This document shows positions 31,532 to 41,393 of a stretch of DNA of 64,000 nt, one piece after another. Under the pieces are notes generated by a model. It had not been told where the DNA came from. It saw nothing but the letters and a program-made list of their open reading frames with translations, and did no database searches. Where the stretch lies: positions 1 to 64,000 of the forward strand of contig PSRA01000058.1 of NCBI GenBank assembly GCA_003175695.1, read 5' to 3'. The translations under genes were made by a program, and so were the position numbers. This stretch comes from Bacteroidota bacterium (GTDB lineage Bacteria; Bacteroidota; Bacteroidia; Chitinophagales; Chitinophagaceae). Within the stretch, counting starts at the first letter, position 1. Each line of letters begins with the position of its first letter.

Positions 31532-34357
31532 TCATTTTATCACCTGAGAATAATTCTCAAGCAACTGTTTTCGTAATACTTTGTTGTGATTTCCCCGCGG
31601 AATCTGGTCCACAGTTTCAATTCTTGCAGGTACTGCGTAAGAGCCAATATTTTCAATCAATTTCCTCCTGATATCCAGCACTACATCTTTTGAGTTTTCA
31701 ATTTGCGAAGGAATAATAAATATGATGATCGATTCTTTTTCCTCATGCATGGCACATACTGCCCAATCAGATAATTCAGGAATTTGTTCCATCACCTCCT
31801 CTATTGCAGCGAGTTCGATCCTTTGACCTGAAGGCAATTTGACGACGTCAGAAATCCTTCCGTAAAGGCTAATACTTCCATCTTGATTTTGCATGGCGAT
31901 ATCCTTTGTATGAAACCATCCGTTTACGAGGCTGGCCTTAGTGGCTTTTTCGTTTTGGAAATATCCGGCAAAAACGCCAGCACCATATATGCAAAGCTCT
32001 CCTCTGGTACCAGGGGCAGCGTCATTTCCATTTTCATCAATGATCCTTATCAAACAGTCGACGGGAACACCAATACTTCTTTCATCGGATGATTGAAAGC
32101 CGGGGGGTTCCGCTATGCAAATACCTGTTGTTTCCGAAAGTCCATAATAATTTTGCAGGTGATTGCCGGTTTGTTGCTGCCATTTCAATCTAGTATCGCG
32201 TGACAGTTGGTTGCCAGTTGATAATGCCAGTCTAACATGACTTAAGGGAGAAAATTTTTCCTGTCTCTTCTCAACAACCAACAATTGCTTGAAAAAAAGT
32301 GGATTAGCTGTTAGAATTGTCACTCTTTCTCTGGCAATTGTTTCAAAATGCGAATGAATGTCTGCTCCCTTTGAAGGAATAATGCAACACGCGCCCGATT
32401 CTGCGATAGCAACAGTGGCATGTCTTAAGCCACTCATGCTCTCCAAACCTCCTAATGCGAAATACCGATCTTTTGTTTCCCATTGATAAGTTTCCGTCAT
32501 GGCCCGACCCGAGTGAATTAATTTCTCATGTGAGACGGGAATTCCTTTCGGGTCATCGGTTGATCCGGTTGTCCAAAGTATCACAGCAACATCTTCAGGA
32601 TCGGGATTTTGACAATATTTCGGACTACTACTTTTTTCATTGTTGCACGAGAAAGTCAACCATGAGTCAAAAGAGTATTCAGATTGATAGGCTGGATCAA
32701 AAGGACTATCGAACATAATTTCTTTCAGGAAAGGCAGGTCATCAATCGCATCAAATCGTGAGGGATCGACAAACGCCATGGAAGGTTTGACCAAATGGAT
32801 GTAATTCCGGATCTGTCGGTCCGATTCCTTTGGAGAAACAGGAACGATGATCATTCCAAGACTAACGGCAGCCCAAAAGAGCAGTATCAATTCAGGTTGC
32901 ATTTCTCCACAGACGAATATCTTGTCTCCCTTGCGCAAACCTTCGCTCAATAAGGCTTTTTTCAGAAGTTCGATTATTTCATCAGCTTGTGAGAATGTGA
33001 GTGATTCTTCTTCTGTTTTAGTGAGAAGTTGTTCGGAATAAGATAAAACTGCATCCTTCCAAAAAGATGACAGATTTTTTTCCTTCTTTTCTAACACATA
33101 TTTCTGATGACCTAATAATGTTTGTAGCCTAAATCCGGCTTCATCGACTGGTACCACCTGCGCCAGCTCAAGATCGAAAGCAGTCTCCAGGATTCTCTGC
33201 ATACCTGTTTTCGAAATACCCGTTTTCTCCCTTATTTCTTTCAACGTATATCCATGCCTGGCCCAATACAAAACTTCAATCAGGCCTCTGTCAATTTTTT
33301 GTCCAATGCTGGTTTTGATAATGTTCAGATAAACCTGGTGTCTTTCCAGCAGCTCATCAATGAGCGGCCCATACAGACTGGTGTTATAAGAAATTGTAAG
33401 TTCAATTTCATCTGCGCTGAGTAGAGGATTCTGCAGTAAATACATATTTTCCCAGTCCTGTTCATGGCCGCGCCACGGTTCCAGGAAAACTTCTTTTTTG
33501 CCAGGCAGCCAGGCAACACATGAATTATAATCTGTATGATTGGGCTCTGAAACCAATGGTTTTTTCTTTTCCGCGCCATGGTCATTCCAGTAAAATGTTG
33601 AAGGTTCGGAGAGAATGTAACCACATCTTCCTGTAATCTGTTCAAGTTGGGCGAACAAGAACGCATATTCCTTACCGTGAAGTTGTCTCATGCCCCTTTC
33701 AAAGAACGGCTCTGGTTTACTATTGGTAAGATGAACATGCGGAAAAATGATTGGTGCCGAAGCCCTGGCTATACGATGCAGATCGGCGAGAAGTTCAGGT
33801 TGATGAAATTGGTGAAGCAAATCCATTCCGACGATAGCAGCTGCCATTCCATTCTCGAATGGCAGGGGTCTCATGAAATCAGCGAAAACAACGGTATGAT
33901 TTTGTCGTCTTTCAGGCGACATCCAATAATCGAAACCTTTATATCCCAGGATGTCCTTGTCTCCTTCCCATACAGTGATAATCTTTTGTTCCGGGAACCA
34001 CCCCGCCAGCATGCTTGCCATCCAACCGCTTCGGTCCCAAAGATTAAGTATGGTATCAACAGGTTGCAGTTGTTCCCTGATATAATTAACGAAAGGAAAT
34101 AGAGCTTTGAACGCCTCATTGAACGGTTGATAGCAGGCATAAAGATCCAGCATGGGGTGCCTTCCTTTTTGGCGGAGGAATCGTTTGTATTTAGACTTAT
34201 TTCTTAAAAGATTATCCTGCAGCTCCGCCAGTTCCTCCTTATGATGATCCGGAAGTATTAAGTCCTTTTTATTCCCAAAATGCAAGTGGCCGATATAGGG
34301 ATAGGAATAACATTGTTGAGGTATAGCTTTCCACCCAGCTTGTTCCATGACAATCAA
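31532..34357 (-). CDS. Multidomain protein: N-terminal methyltransferase-like region, central HTH-like segment, C-terminal AMP-dependent adenylation domain
   Basis: 941 aa; 'ILNLWDRSGWMASMLAGWFPEQKIITVWEGD...FADFMRPLPFENGMAAAIVGMDLLHQFHQPELLADLHRIARASAPIIFPHVH'; 'YTLKEIREKTGISKTGMQRILETAFDL'; 'VILWTTGSTDDPKGIPVSHEKL', 'NYYGLSETTGI', 'WFHTKDIAMQNQDGSISLYGRISDVVKLPSGQRI'. Confidence 0.85.
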   Translation of the reverse strand: MIVMEQAGWKAIPQQCYSYPYIGHLHFGNKKDLILPDHHKEELAELQDNLLRNKSKYKRFLRQKGRHPMLDLYACYQPFNEAFKALFPFVNYIREQLQPVDTILNLWDRSGWMASMLAGWFPEQKIITVWEGDKDILGYKGFDYWMSPERRQNHTVVFADFMRPLPFENGMAAAIVGMDLLHQFHQPELLADLHRIARASAPIIFPHVHLTNSKPEPFFERGMRQLHGKEYAFLFAQLEQITGRCGYILSEPSTFYWNDHGAEKKKPLVSEPNHTDYNSCVAWLPGKKEVFLEPWRGHEQDWENMYLLQNPLLSADEIELTISYNTSLYGPLIDELLERHQVYLNIIKTSIGQKIDRGLIEVLYWARHGYTLKEIREKTGISKTGMQRILETAFDLELAQVVPVDEAGFRLQTLLGHQKYVLEKKEKNLSSFWKDAVLSYSEQLLTKTEEESLTFSQADEIIELLKKALLSEGLRKGDKIFVCGEMQPELILLFWAAVSLGMIIVPVSPKESDRQIRNYIHLVKPSMAFVDPSRFDAIDDLPFLKEIMFDSPFDPAYQSEYSFDSWLTFSCNNEKSSSPKYCQNPDPEDVAVILWTTGSTDDPKGIPVSHEKLIHSGRAMTETYQWETKDRYFALGGLESMSGLRHATVAIAESGACCIIPSKGADIHSHFETIARERVTILTANPLFFKQLLVVEKRQEKFSPLSHVRLALSTGNQLSRDTRLKWQQQTGNHLQNYYGLSETTGICIAEPPGFQSSDERSIGVPVDCLIRIIDENGNDAAPGTRGELCIYGAGVFAGYFQNEKATKASLVNGWFHTKDIAMQNQDGSISLYGRISDVVKLPSGQRIELAAIEEVMEQIPELSDWAVCAMHEEKESIIIFIIPSQIENSKDVVLDIRRKLIENIGSYAVPARIETVDQIPRGNHNKVLRKQLLENYSQVIK

Positions 34358-34510
34358 TTATATCTGTTGTTAAAGTATCAGGAAATCGAAAATTCAACGA
34401 GGAAATTGGATTAGGCTGGCAACAAATAAAGAGGTCAAAATCAGTAAGTGAGAATAAAAATATAAAGAAAAAGTGGAGTTTGCAAGGGGGTCAGAGAAAG
34501 GTCAATCAAA

Positions 34511-34543
34511 GGGCGGAGAGCGTCTCAGCCTCGCTCTCCGCCC
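34511..34543. repeat. Intergenic hairpin, perfect 12-bp stem, 'gcggagagc' family copy
   Basis: GGGCGGAGAGCG (34511-34522) TCTCAGCCT CGCTCTCCGCCC (34532-34543). Confidence 0.85.
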
Positions 34544-34567
34544 CTGTTTAGCCGATCTTCCCAGTAG

Positions 34568-36652
34568 TCATTTCTTCATAGAACTCAAACTTGCTACCGC
34601 CTTTTTCATGTTTATCCCTGTTCCCAACACCGGCCTGAATATATCTCCCAGGTCACGTAAGCGCTGCACCGCGTTGTGAATCGTGAAATCCTGGATCGAC
34701 AGCCCCTTTTTAACCTCCTTCCATTGTAAAGGCATGGATACCGGTGCTCCTGGCTTTGGGCGTAAGGAATATGCGCAAGCCAGCGTAGCCTGTGGCCGGT
34801 TCTGCAAGAAATCAATATAGATTTTTCGTTTGCGCCTGGACGTTTGCCGTTCTATGCTTGTGAATTCAGGCAATTCTTCGTGAACGAGGGTCGCAATCAA
34901 TCGCCCGAATTCCCTGGAATCTTCATAAGCATATTTTGCACCGAGTGGGATATAAATATGTAATCCTGTTGAACCTGAAGTTTTGCAATAAGAAGGTATA
35001 GACGCGTCGTCCAAAACGCGATGAACGACTCGAGCCGTTTCTATCACCTGGCTAAAATCATTATTGTCGGGATCTAGATCGATGATGCACCAATCTGGAT
35101 TATCAGGTTTGCTAACACGGCTGCTCCAGGGATTGATTTCAATACATCCTAATGAAGCCATATACAGTAAACTGGCCTCATCAGTGGGGACAAGAAAATT
35201 TTTGTCCTCGTTATCTGTTTCGCTGTGATAAGGAAATGTCGCAACCCACCCAGGAACTTTTCCAGTTACGTTCTTTTGATAAAAACTTGCACCAAGTATA
35301 CCATTTGGAAAGCGGTTCAGAGATTGTGGACGATCTTTAATATAAGGAAGAATGAAGGGGGCGACCTGGTAATAATAATTCAACATATCACGCTTCGAAA
35401 TTTTCTCTTTTGGCCAATAGATCTTGTTCAGGTTACTGAATTTGAGGGAGTGGCCATTGACGATCCTTTGTTGGGTTGCTTCGGTGGGATTTAGGAAAGT
35501 TTGTCGATCCTGCTGAGTGTTGGGTTTGATCATTTTTTCCCTGCTCAAAAAATCTTTTTCTCCAATTATATTTTCCGGATGAACCACCCTTTCACTTTTG
35601 ACTTCCTTGGGCGACTTATCTTCTCGCAAACCTTCAAAAGAAGGATGACGCATCACACCGTCGCTTGTGATTTCTGCATAGGAAACTTCACATACAATTT
35701 CAGGTTTGAGCCAATATACATCGGCCGGAGGTGGATTGGGTCTGAATCGTGAAGGTTTATTGACATCGGGTTTTATTTCAAACGGACATTTTTTCGAAAG
35801 CAATGGGGCAAATTTCTCCAAAAGTTTTTTTTGCAACCCCGTAGAAAATCCGGTGCCGACTTTGCCAATGTATTGAAGGACTTTGCCATTGTAAACTCCG
35901 ACTAACAATGAACTAAATCCTTTATTAGTGCCTTCATTAATTGTGTACCCGCCAATCACCACTTCCTGGCGTTTACTTATTTTTATTTTTAGCCAATCTT
36001 TTGATCGAATACCAGGCAAATAGATGGAAGAGTCCTTTTTAGCCATAATTCCTTCGAGGCCGTGAGTCTCGGCAGCACGAAAAAATTCATTGTAATCATT
36101 TTCAAATGCGTGGCTGATGAGGACCTGCGCCGTGGGTCTTAAAACTTTCCTTAAGATATTTCTTCGTGCATTCAAAGGCGCATCAGTCAGTTGATAGCCC
36201 TCGTACCAAAGAATATCGAACACATAATATTGCAAGACTCCATCTGCTTCACTCCTCCAATTTTGCAAATCGCCGAAATTGGATACACCATTTTTTCCTG
36301 CCACAATAATTTCGCCATCTAGAATCGCATTCAAAGAGGTCTTTTGTAACGCATTTTGAATTGGATAAAATTTGTCTCCGAACTCTTTATTATTTCTCGA
36401 CTTGATTTTTACATTACCATTAAGAAGATAGGCAATTGCCCGGTAACCATCCCATTTTACCTCGTAAGTCCATCCTTTTTCATCAAAGGGCTTATCAATT
36501 AGAGTCGCCAGCATGGGCGGAATTAACTTAGGAAACGCAACCCTTTTGGATCCAGCGGGCAATTTTATCTTTTTAATATGTCCATGCTTTTTATGGTGAC
36601 CCTCTTTGTGGCTCTTTCTTTTATCTCCTGGTTTGGTTTTAACTAACACCAT
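34568..36652 (-). CDS. ligD: ATP-dependent DNA ligase LigD, ligase + polymerase domains (no phosphoesterase domain)
   Basis: 694 aa; 'YEVKWDGYRAIAYL' ligase motif; C-term 'LNKIYWPKEKISKRDMLNYYYQVAPFILPYIKDRPQSLNRFPNG...DLDPDNNDF'. Confidence 0.92.
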   Translation of the reverse strand: MVLVKTKPGDKRKSHKEGHHKKHGHIKKIKLPAGSKRVAFPKLIPPMLATLIDKPFDEKGWTYEVKWDGYRAIAYLLNGNVKIKSRNNKEFGDKFYPIQNALQKTSLNAILDGEIIVAGKNGVSNFGDLQNWRSEADGVLQYYVFDILWYEGYQLTDAPLNARRNILRKVLRPTAQVLISHAFENDYNEFFRAAETHGLEGIMAKKDSSIYLPGIRSKDWLKIKISKRQEVVIGGYTINEGTNKGFSSLLVGVYNGKVLQYIGKVGTGFSTGLQKKLLEKFAPLLSKKCPFEIKPDVNKPSRFRPNPPPADVYWLKPEIVCEVSYAEITSDGVMRHPSFEGLREDKSPKEVKSERVVHPENIIGEKDFLSREKMIKPNTQQDRQTFLNPTEATQQRIVNGHSLKFSNLNKIYWPKEKISKRDMLNYYYQVAPFILPYIKDRPQSLNRFPNGILGASFYQKNVTGKVPGWVATFPYHSETDNEDKNFLVPTDEASLLYMASLGCIEINPWSSRVSKPDNPDWCIIDLDPDNNDFSQVIETARVVHRVLDDASIPSYCKTSGSTGLHIYIPLGAKYAYEDSREFGRLIATLVHEELPEFTSIERQTSRRKRKIYIDFLQNRPQATLACAYSLRPKPGAPVSMPLQWKEVKKGLSIQDFTIHNAVQRLRDLGDIFRPVLGTGINMKKAVASLSSMKK

Positions 36653-36892
36653 GTCGAAGTTAATTTCTTACCCTACTACAGACCATCCAAATCCAGGCCA
36701 ATCGAAGATCGGGTTCTCTTTTTGGTGAGTTTATAAGAAATTTGCCATACCGCGACTCATTTGCATGGATGATTGTTTTTGCTTTGGTGAGCAGATTGAT
36801 CGAGTCGCCCGGATTTCAAATTCGAATAAATTTCGGAGGCATATGTTCATCCGGATAGTCACAAAAATGTATTTTAATAAAATTCAAAATTT

Positions 36893-37303
36893 ATGAGCGT
36901 CTCAAAAAATCAATCGACAATTTTTCCTAAAGGAGAGCCCGCCCCCGCCGACTATTTTGTCGGTAAAGCATGGGTAAAATTCCTGGTCCAGAGTGATGAC
37001 ACATTTAACACATCAATCGGAAATGTCGTATTCGAGCCAGGAGCAAGAAACAATTGGCATAAACACGGCGGGGGACAGATACTCATTGTTACGGATGGAG
37101 AAGGCTATTACCAGGAAAAGGGAAAGCCCATTCAAATAATTAGAAAGGGCGACGTCATCAAAATTTTGCCAGGAGTAAAACATTGGCATGGCGCTTCACG
37201 CGACCACGAGATGACGCATATTGCAGTGAACACCAACACGCAAAAAGGAATCGTGGAATGGCTGGAACAGGTTACCGACGAAGAATATAATGCGCTAAAA
37301 TAA
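36893..37303 (+). CDS. Cupin domain protein
   Basis: NVVFEPGARNNWHKHGGGQILIVTDGEGYYQEKGKPIQIIRKGDVIKILPGVKHWHGAS. Confidence 0.92.
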   Translation: MSVSKNQSTIFPKGEPAPADYFVGKAWVKFLVQSDDTFNTSIGNVVFEPGARNNWHKHGGGQILIVTDGEGYYQEKGKPIQIIRKGDVIKILPGVKHWHGASRDHEMTHIAVNTNTQKGIVEWLEQVTDEEYNALK

Positions 37304-37370
37304 TTGATCAATCCAATTACTTCCAACTCTAGCGATTTCGACCCGATTTGACTAATTAAATTGTTTAAGA

Positions 37371-37781
37371 ATGAATGTCAGCATCTTAAAAAGAAAATGT
37401 TTTTTATTTCCTGGCAGCGTTTTATTAACGATCATGTTTATGGGAAATGTTTCAGCGCAAGAGAAATCGCACTATATGCGAATCGCAAAAATTGTTGTAG
37501 ACTCCGCTCAACTGGAAAACTATAAGTCAGCCTTGAGAGAAGGTATGTCCGCTGCCGTGAGTAACGAGCCGGGCGTTCTTAGTTTGTACGCCGTGTTTGA
37601 CAAGCAGCATCCTACCCATATTACAATCTTTGAGACCTATGCAGATGTGAATGCTTACCAGTCTCATATCCAGACTCCGCATTTCAAAAAATATAAAAGC
37701 ACAGTGGAGCAGATGGTAAAATCCCTTGAATTGACGGATGTGATTCCAATTGCGCTTGAAGGAAAGAAAGAGGCTAAATAA
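37371..37781 (+). CDS. Exported antibiotic biosynthesis monooxygenase (ABM)-domain protein
   Basis: MRIAKIVVDSAQLENYKSALREGMSAAVSNEPGVLSLYAVFDKQHPTHITIFETYADVNAYQSHIQTPHFKKY. Confidence 0.85.
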   Translation: MNVSILKRKCFLFPGSVLLTIMFMGNVSAQEKSHYMRIAKIVVDSAQLENYKSALREGMSAAVSNEPGVLSLYAVFDKQHPTHITIFETYADVNAYQSHIQTPHFKKYKSTVEQMVKSLELTDVIPIALEGKKEAK

Positions 37782-37783
37782 AA

Positions 37784-37850
37784 GTAAGAGCGGAGAAACA
37801 ATGCGTAGAGCTGAGGGCAGTCGCGCACCGCTCTATTCTTCTGCTCTTAC
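37784..37850. repeat. Intergenic hairpin (GTAAGAGC / GCTCTTAC outer arms)
   Basis: 37784-37791 and 37843-37850 exact reverse complements. Confidence 0.65.
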
Positions 37851-37865
37851 GGTGCGAGGAGCCTT

Positions 37866-38918
37866 CTATGGTAAAGCAGCCCATGCAAGTCCATCCGGCC
37901 CCCCACCTACATCGATATGACCAATCACCTCCAATGTTTTCAAATCAATAATAGCAACATAATTATCAGGGGTACAGGCAACAAAAACGCGCGATCCATT
38001 CGGATCCATTAAAATTCCCGCTGCACCATGACCGATAGTAAGTTTCTTTTTTTCTGTATGTGATTGTACGTCGTAGACCGATAGATCTCCTGACCCAAGT
38101 CGCGTGATAAATGCCAGCTTTCCATCTAGTGTAAATTTTAAACGATTAGCACCAGTAACTTTTGCGTCAATTTTAGATGTCATTTTTCTCGCATTCAAAT
38201 CAACGATGTATATCGATCCATCTTCGCTCGCTGCCGTCCACAGTTCATTTCCATCAGGCGTTACATCAAAACCTTCAGAGCCTCTGCCCACTGGCACAAT
38301 GGTTTGCGTCCAATCCTCTCTAGGCTTAGCATTTGGCGGGGCCATTCTTCCTGGTTGAATGAGCGTGTCTACAAAAATGCTGACGGTGCCCGAAGAAACA
38401 TTGGTTGTATAAATCCGTTTACCTTCCGGTCCGACATAAATCATATGCGTTCTGTCCTGACCCGTTCCCATACTCCAGTCAATCTTGCCAGTGCCGGGGT
38501 CATAACAACCGAAAGATTTCGATCCCTCCGCCGTAAACCAGGCTTTGCCGTTTACAAAAGTCAACCCGTGAGGGCCTAGTAGTGGTCGCGTATCTACATT
38601 GATCAGGAGTTTTTGCGCGACCAGGTCAATAATATTTATTTCATGCAAAGTTCCTCCGCCATAAATAGAAACATAGGCTGTCTTTCCGTCTGCAGATGCA
38701 ATGACTTCATGTGGATCCTGACCAACTGGAACTTTGGCCAGCACTTTAAACGTTTTGGGGTCCACTATGGCAAGTGTGTGATCAGTTTTTGAAAGAGCAA
38801 GCAAAGATGAACGTGATGAAGATTGCGCGCTGCAATTAGAGGTTGTGAAGAAGAGGAAGTTCAGTAATACGAAGGCAAATATTTGCAATCCTGACATGTG
38901 ACGACTAAATTTTTTCAT
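37866..38918 (-). CDS. YVTN/beta-propeller repeat protein
   Basis: KTDHTLAIVDPKTFKVLAKVPVGQDPHEVIASADGKTAYVSIYG repeats. Confidence 0.88.
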   Translation of the reverse strand: MKKFSRHMSGLQIFAFVLLNFLFFTTSNCSAQSSSRSSLLALSKTDHTLAIVDPKTFKVLAKVPVGQDPHEVIASADGKTAYVSIYGGGTLHEINIIDLVAQKLLINVDTRPLLGPHGLTFVNGKAWFTAEGSKSFGCYDPGTGKIDWSMGTGQDRTHMIYVGPEGKRIYTTNVSSGTVSIFVDTLIQPGRMAPPNAKPREDWTQTIVPVGRGSEGFDVTPDGNELWTAASEDGSIYIVDLNARKMTSKIDAKVTGANRLKFTLDGKLAFITRLGSGDLSVYDVQSHTEKKKLTIGHGAAGILMDPNGSRVFVACTPDNYVAIIDLKTLEVIGHIDVGGGPDGLAWAALP

Positions 38919-38962
38919 AGCCCATGTTTTTGATGATACAAACTTATTGTATTTCCAAAAGA

Positions 38963-38983
38963 GTTGACAGTGGACAGTTGTCC
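38963..38983. repeat. GTTGACA-type heptamer repeat
   Basis: gttgaca gtggaca gttgtcc, preceded by CCAAAAGA as at 27513. Confidence 0.65.
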
Positions 38984-39114
38984 GCTGACAACCGTTTGTG
39001 CGAGGTTAGTGAAGTGTAAAGGGCCAGACTATTAATAGAAACTGACAACTATCAGCCTTTGGCGTGAAACTTAATTGGATGATCTTTGCATCAAACAAAG
39101 GGAAGGTAACTGCA

Positions 39115-39414
<300 letters not shown>

Positions 39415-39420
39415 AAGGGT

Positions 39421-39482
39421 GAGAGCGGGAGAACAGAGTGGAGAGCGTCTAACCTTCACTCTCCGCTCTGTCTCTCGCTCTC
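39421..39482. repeat. Intergenic hairpin, 'gcggagagc' family copy
   Basis: GAGAGCG (39421-39427)/CGCTCTC (39476-39482); inner CAGAGTGGAGAG (39434-39445)/CTCTCCGCTCTG (39459-39470). Confidence 0.8.
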
Positions 39483-39603
39483 TGGTAATATGCTGCAAAA
39501 AAAAGGCGCGATAGACATCGCACCCGTGCTAAAATCCAATATCCTATGAAAAACATATTAATAATTACAAATCATGTTCCGGACTAGGTCTATTTCAACT
39601 CCC

Positions 39604-39867
39604 TTACGCCAGATGTGGAAAACTATCTGGGGTATTTTTACCTCTACGAATTCTAATCTCATTAATAATGAGATTGAGGTCATAACAGTAAGCATCGAGT
39701 TCCCTGTCATCCAGTCCACTACAAAGCAAGGCGGTGAAGTTCTTAGTTTCAGAGATCAGTATTTCCATTAAAGTTTTCTCATCCAATTCATCTAAATGTA
39801 AATACTCTAACATTTTTGCAACATTTTCAATAAACAAAGGACAAAATCTGTTCCGGTTTTTCTCCAC
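39604..39867 (-). CDS. Small hypothetical protein
   Basis: 87 aa ORF immediately downstream of the CoA-transferase gene; no family recognised. Confidence 0.35.
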   Translation of the reverse strand: MEKNRNRFCPLFIENVAKMLEYLHLDELDEKTLMEILISETKNFTALLCSGLDDRELDAYCYDLNLIINEIRIRRGKNTPDSFPHLA

Positions 39868-39892
39868 GAAATGGGAGTCTTTCGTGGAATTT

Positions 39893-41209
39893 TCACCTCA
39901 ATTGGATTTGACTATCATATTCGGATTTTTCTGACACGACCGCAGTTGATTTACTAAGCTTAAAAGCAGCCTCGGATAATTTTTCCTTATGGGCAGGGTG
40001 TGCAATATCAATCAATGCCTTCGCCCTGTCCTGTAGGCTCTTCCCGTACAAATTGGCAATGCCATATTCTGTGACTACGTACTGCACATGAGCGCGTGTA
40101 GTAACAACGCCAGCACCCGGACGAAGAATCGGTACGATTTTGCTCTCGCCTCTTGTCGTTGTTGACGGCATTGCGATGATAGGCTTACCTCCTTTGGACA
40201 AACTCGCTCCCCTCATGAAATCCATTTGACCCCCCACTCCGGAATATATTTTAGGTCCTATGGAATCTGCGCAGATTTGGCCTGTGAGATCCACCTCAAT
40301 TGCGCTATTGATAGCTGTTACTTTAGGATTTTGACGAATGACATGCGTATCATTTACATACGCAATATCCAGCATTTCAACGATTGGGTTATTGTGCACA
40401 AAATCATACAGTCTCCGCGTTCCCAACATAAAACTCGAAACAATTTTATTTCTTCTCTTTGATTTCAATTCTCCAGTGATCACGCCTGCCTGGACCAGGT
40501 CAATAATTCCATCAGAAAACATTTCCGTGTGGATGCCCAACTTTTTATGAGAGCCCAACATACTTAGCACGGCATTTGGTATCTTCCCGATCCCCATTTG
40601 TAAAGTTGCTCCATCTTCTATCAGTGAGGCAACATGAGCTGCCATTTGAATGGTAAGACTATCCGGCTTTTCAATTCTTGCTTCGAGAATCGGATCATTC
40701 ACTTCTACCATGGAAGTTATCCTGCTGGAATGAATGAAGGCATCTCCAAATGTCCTTGGCATATTAGGATTCACTTGCGCAATAATACATTTTGCATTTT
40801 CCAATACTGCCGGTGCAATGTCAACAGAAGTACCTAATGAGCAATAACCATGTTCATCAGGTGGCGATACATGTATCAGCGCATAGTCGATATTGATATA
40901 TTTTTTTCTGAATAACGCCGGGATTTCACTCAAGAAAACAGGTATATAATCCGCCCTGCCTTCCTGCACGGCCTTCCGAATATTGCCGCCAACAAAGAAA
41001 CAATTGACCTTAAATACATCTGCATACTTTAATTCCGCATAGGGAGCAGCACCTTCGGTATGCATCTGGTAAATCGTGATGCTGTGTAATTCATTGGCTC
41101 TTTCAACCAATCCTTTGATTAATTGCTGAGGAGCTGCTGCGGCAGTCTGAATAAAAATACTTGACTGTGGCTTTATGAATTTGATAGCATCTTGTAAAGT
41201 CGTATACAT
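39893..41209 (-). CDS. Acetyl-CoA hydrolase/transferase family protein
   Basis: 438 aa; 'GIHTEMFSDGIIDLVQAGVITGELK', 'SGVGGQMDFMRGASLSKGGKPIIAMPSTT', 'VVTEYGIANLYGKSL'. Confidence 0.92.
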   Translation of the reverse strand: MYTTLQDAIKFIKPQSSIFIQTAAAAPQQLIKGLVERANELHSITIYQMHTEGAAPYAELKYADVFKVNCFFVGGNIRKAVQEGRADYIPVFLSEIPALFRKKYINIDYALIHVSPPDEHGYCSLGTSVDIAPAVLENAKCIIAQVNPNMPRTFGDAFIHSSRITSMVEVNDPILEARIEKPDSLTIQMAAHVASLIEDGATLQMGIGKIPNAVLSMLGSHKKLGIHTEMFSDGIIDLVQAGVITGELKSKRRNKIVSSFMLGTRRLYDFVHNNPIVEMLDIAYVNDTHVIRQNPKVTAINSAIEVDLTGQICADSIGPKIYSGVGGQMDFMRGASLSKGGKPIIAMPSTTTRGESKIVPILRPGAGVVTTRAHVQYVVTEYGIANLYGKSLQDRAKALIDIAHPAHKEKLSEAAFKLSKSTAVVSEKSEYDSQIQLR

Positions 41210-41248
41210 GAAATAGTGTTTTTGTGATCACTCACTCTTCTTTAACCG

Positions 41249-41338
41249 CAGGAGGGCGCAGAGAACACGCCGAAACGAGGAGGTATAACTATGATTTAAT
41301 ATGCCTCCTCGTTTCACTGCGTCCTCCGCGCCCTCCTG
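41249..41338. repeat. Long nested inverted repeat (cruciform-type)
   Basis: CAGGAGGGCGC (41249-41259)/GCGCCCTCCTG (41328-41338); GAAACGAGGAGG (41272-41283)/CCTCCTCGTTTC (41304-41315). Confidence 0.9.
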
Positions 41339-41393
41339 AAGTTAAAAAAACGATTGTACGGTGATCAAACATAATATTTAAGAGGCGCACGAT

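Noticed and set aside
39604-39867. Small ORF as a novel regulator
   Set aside because: No motif or context beyond being downstream of the CoA-transferase gene; insufficient support.
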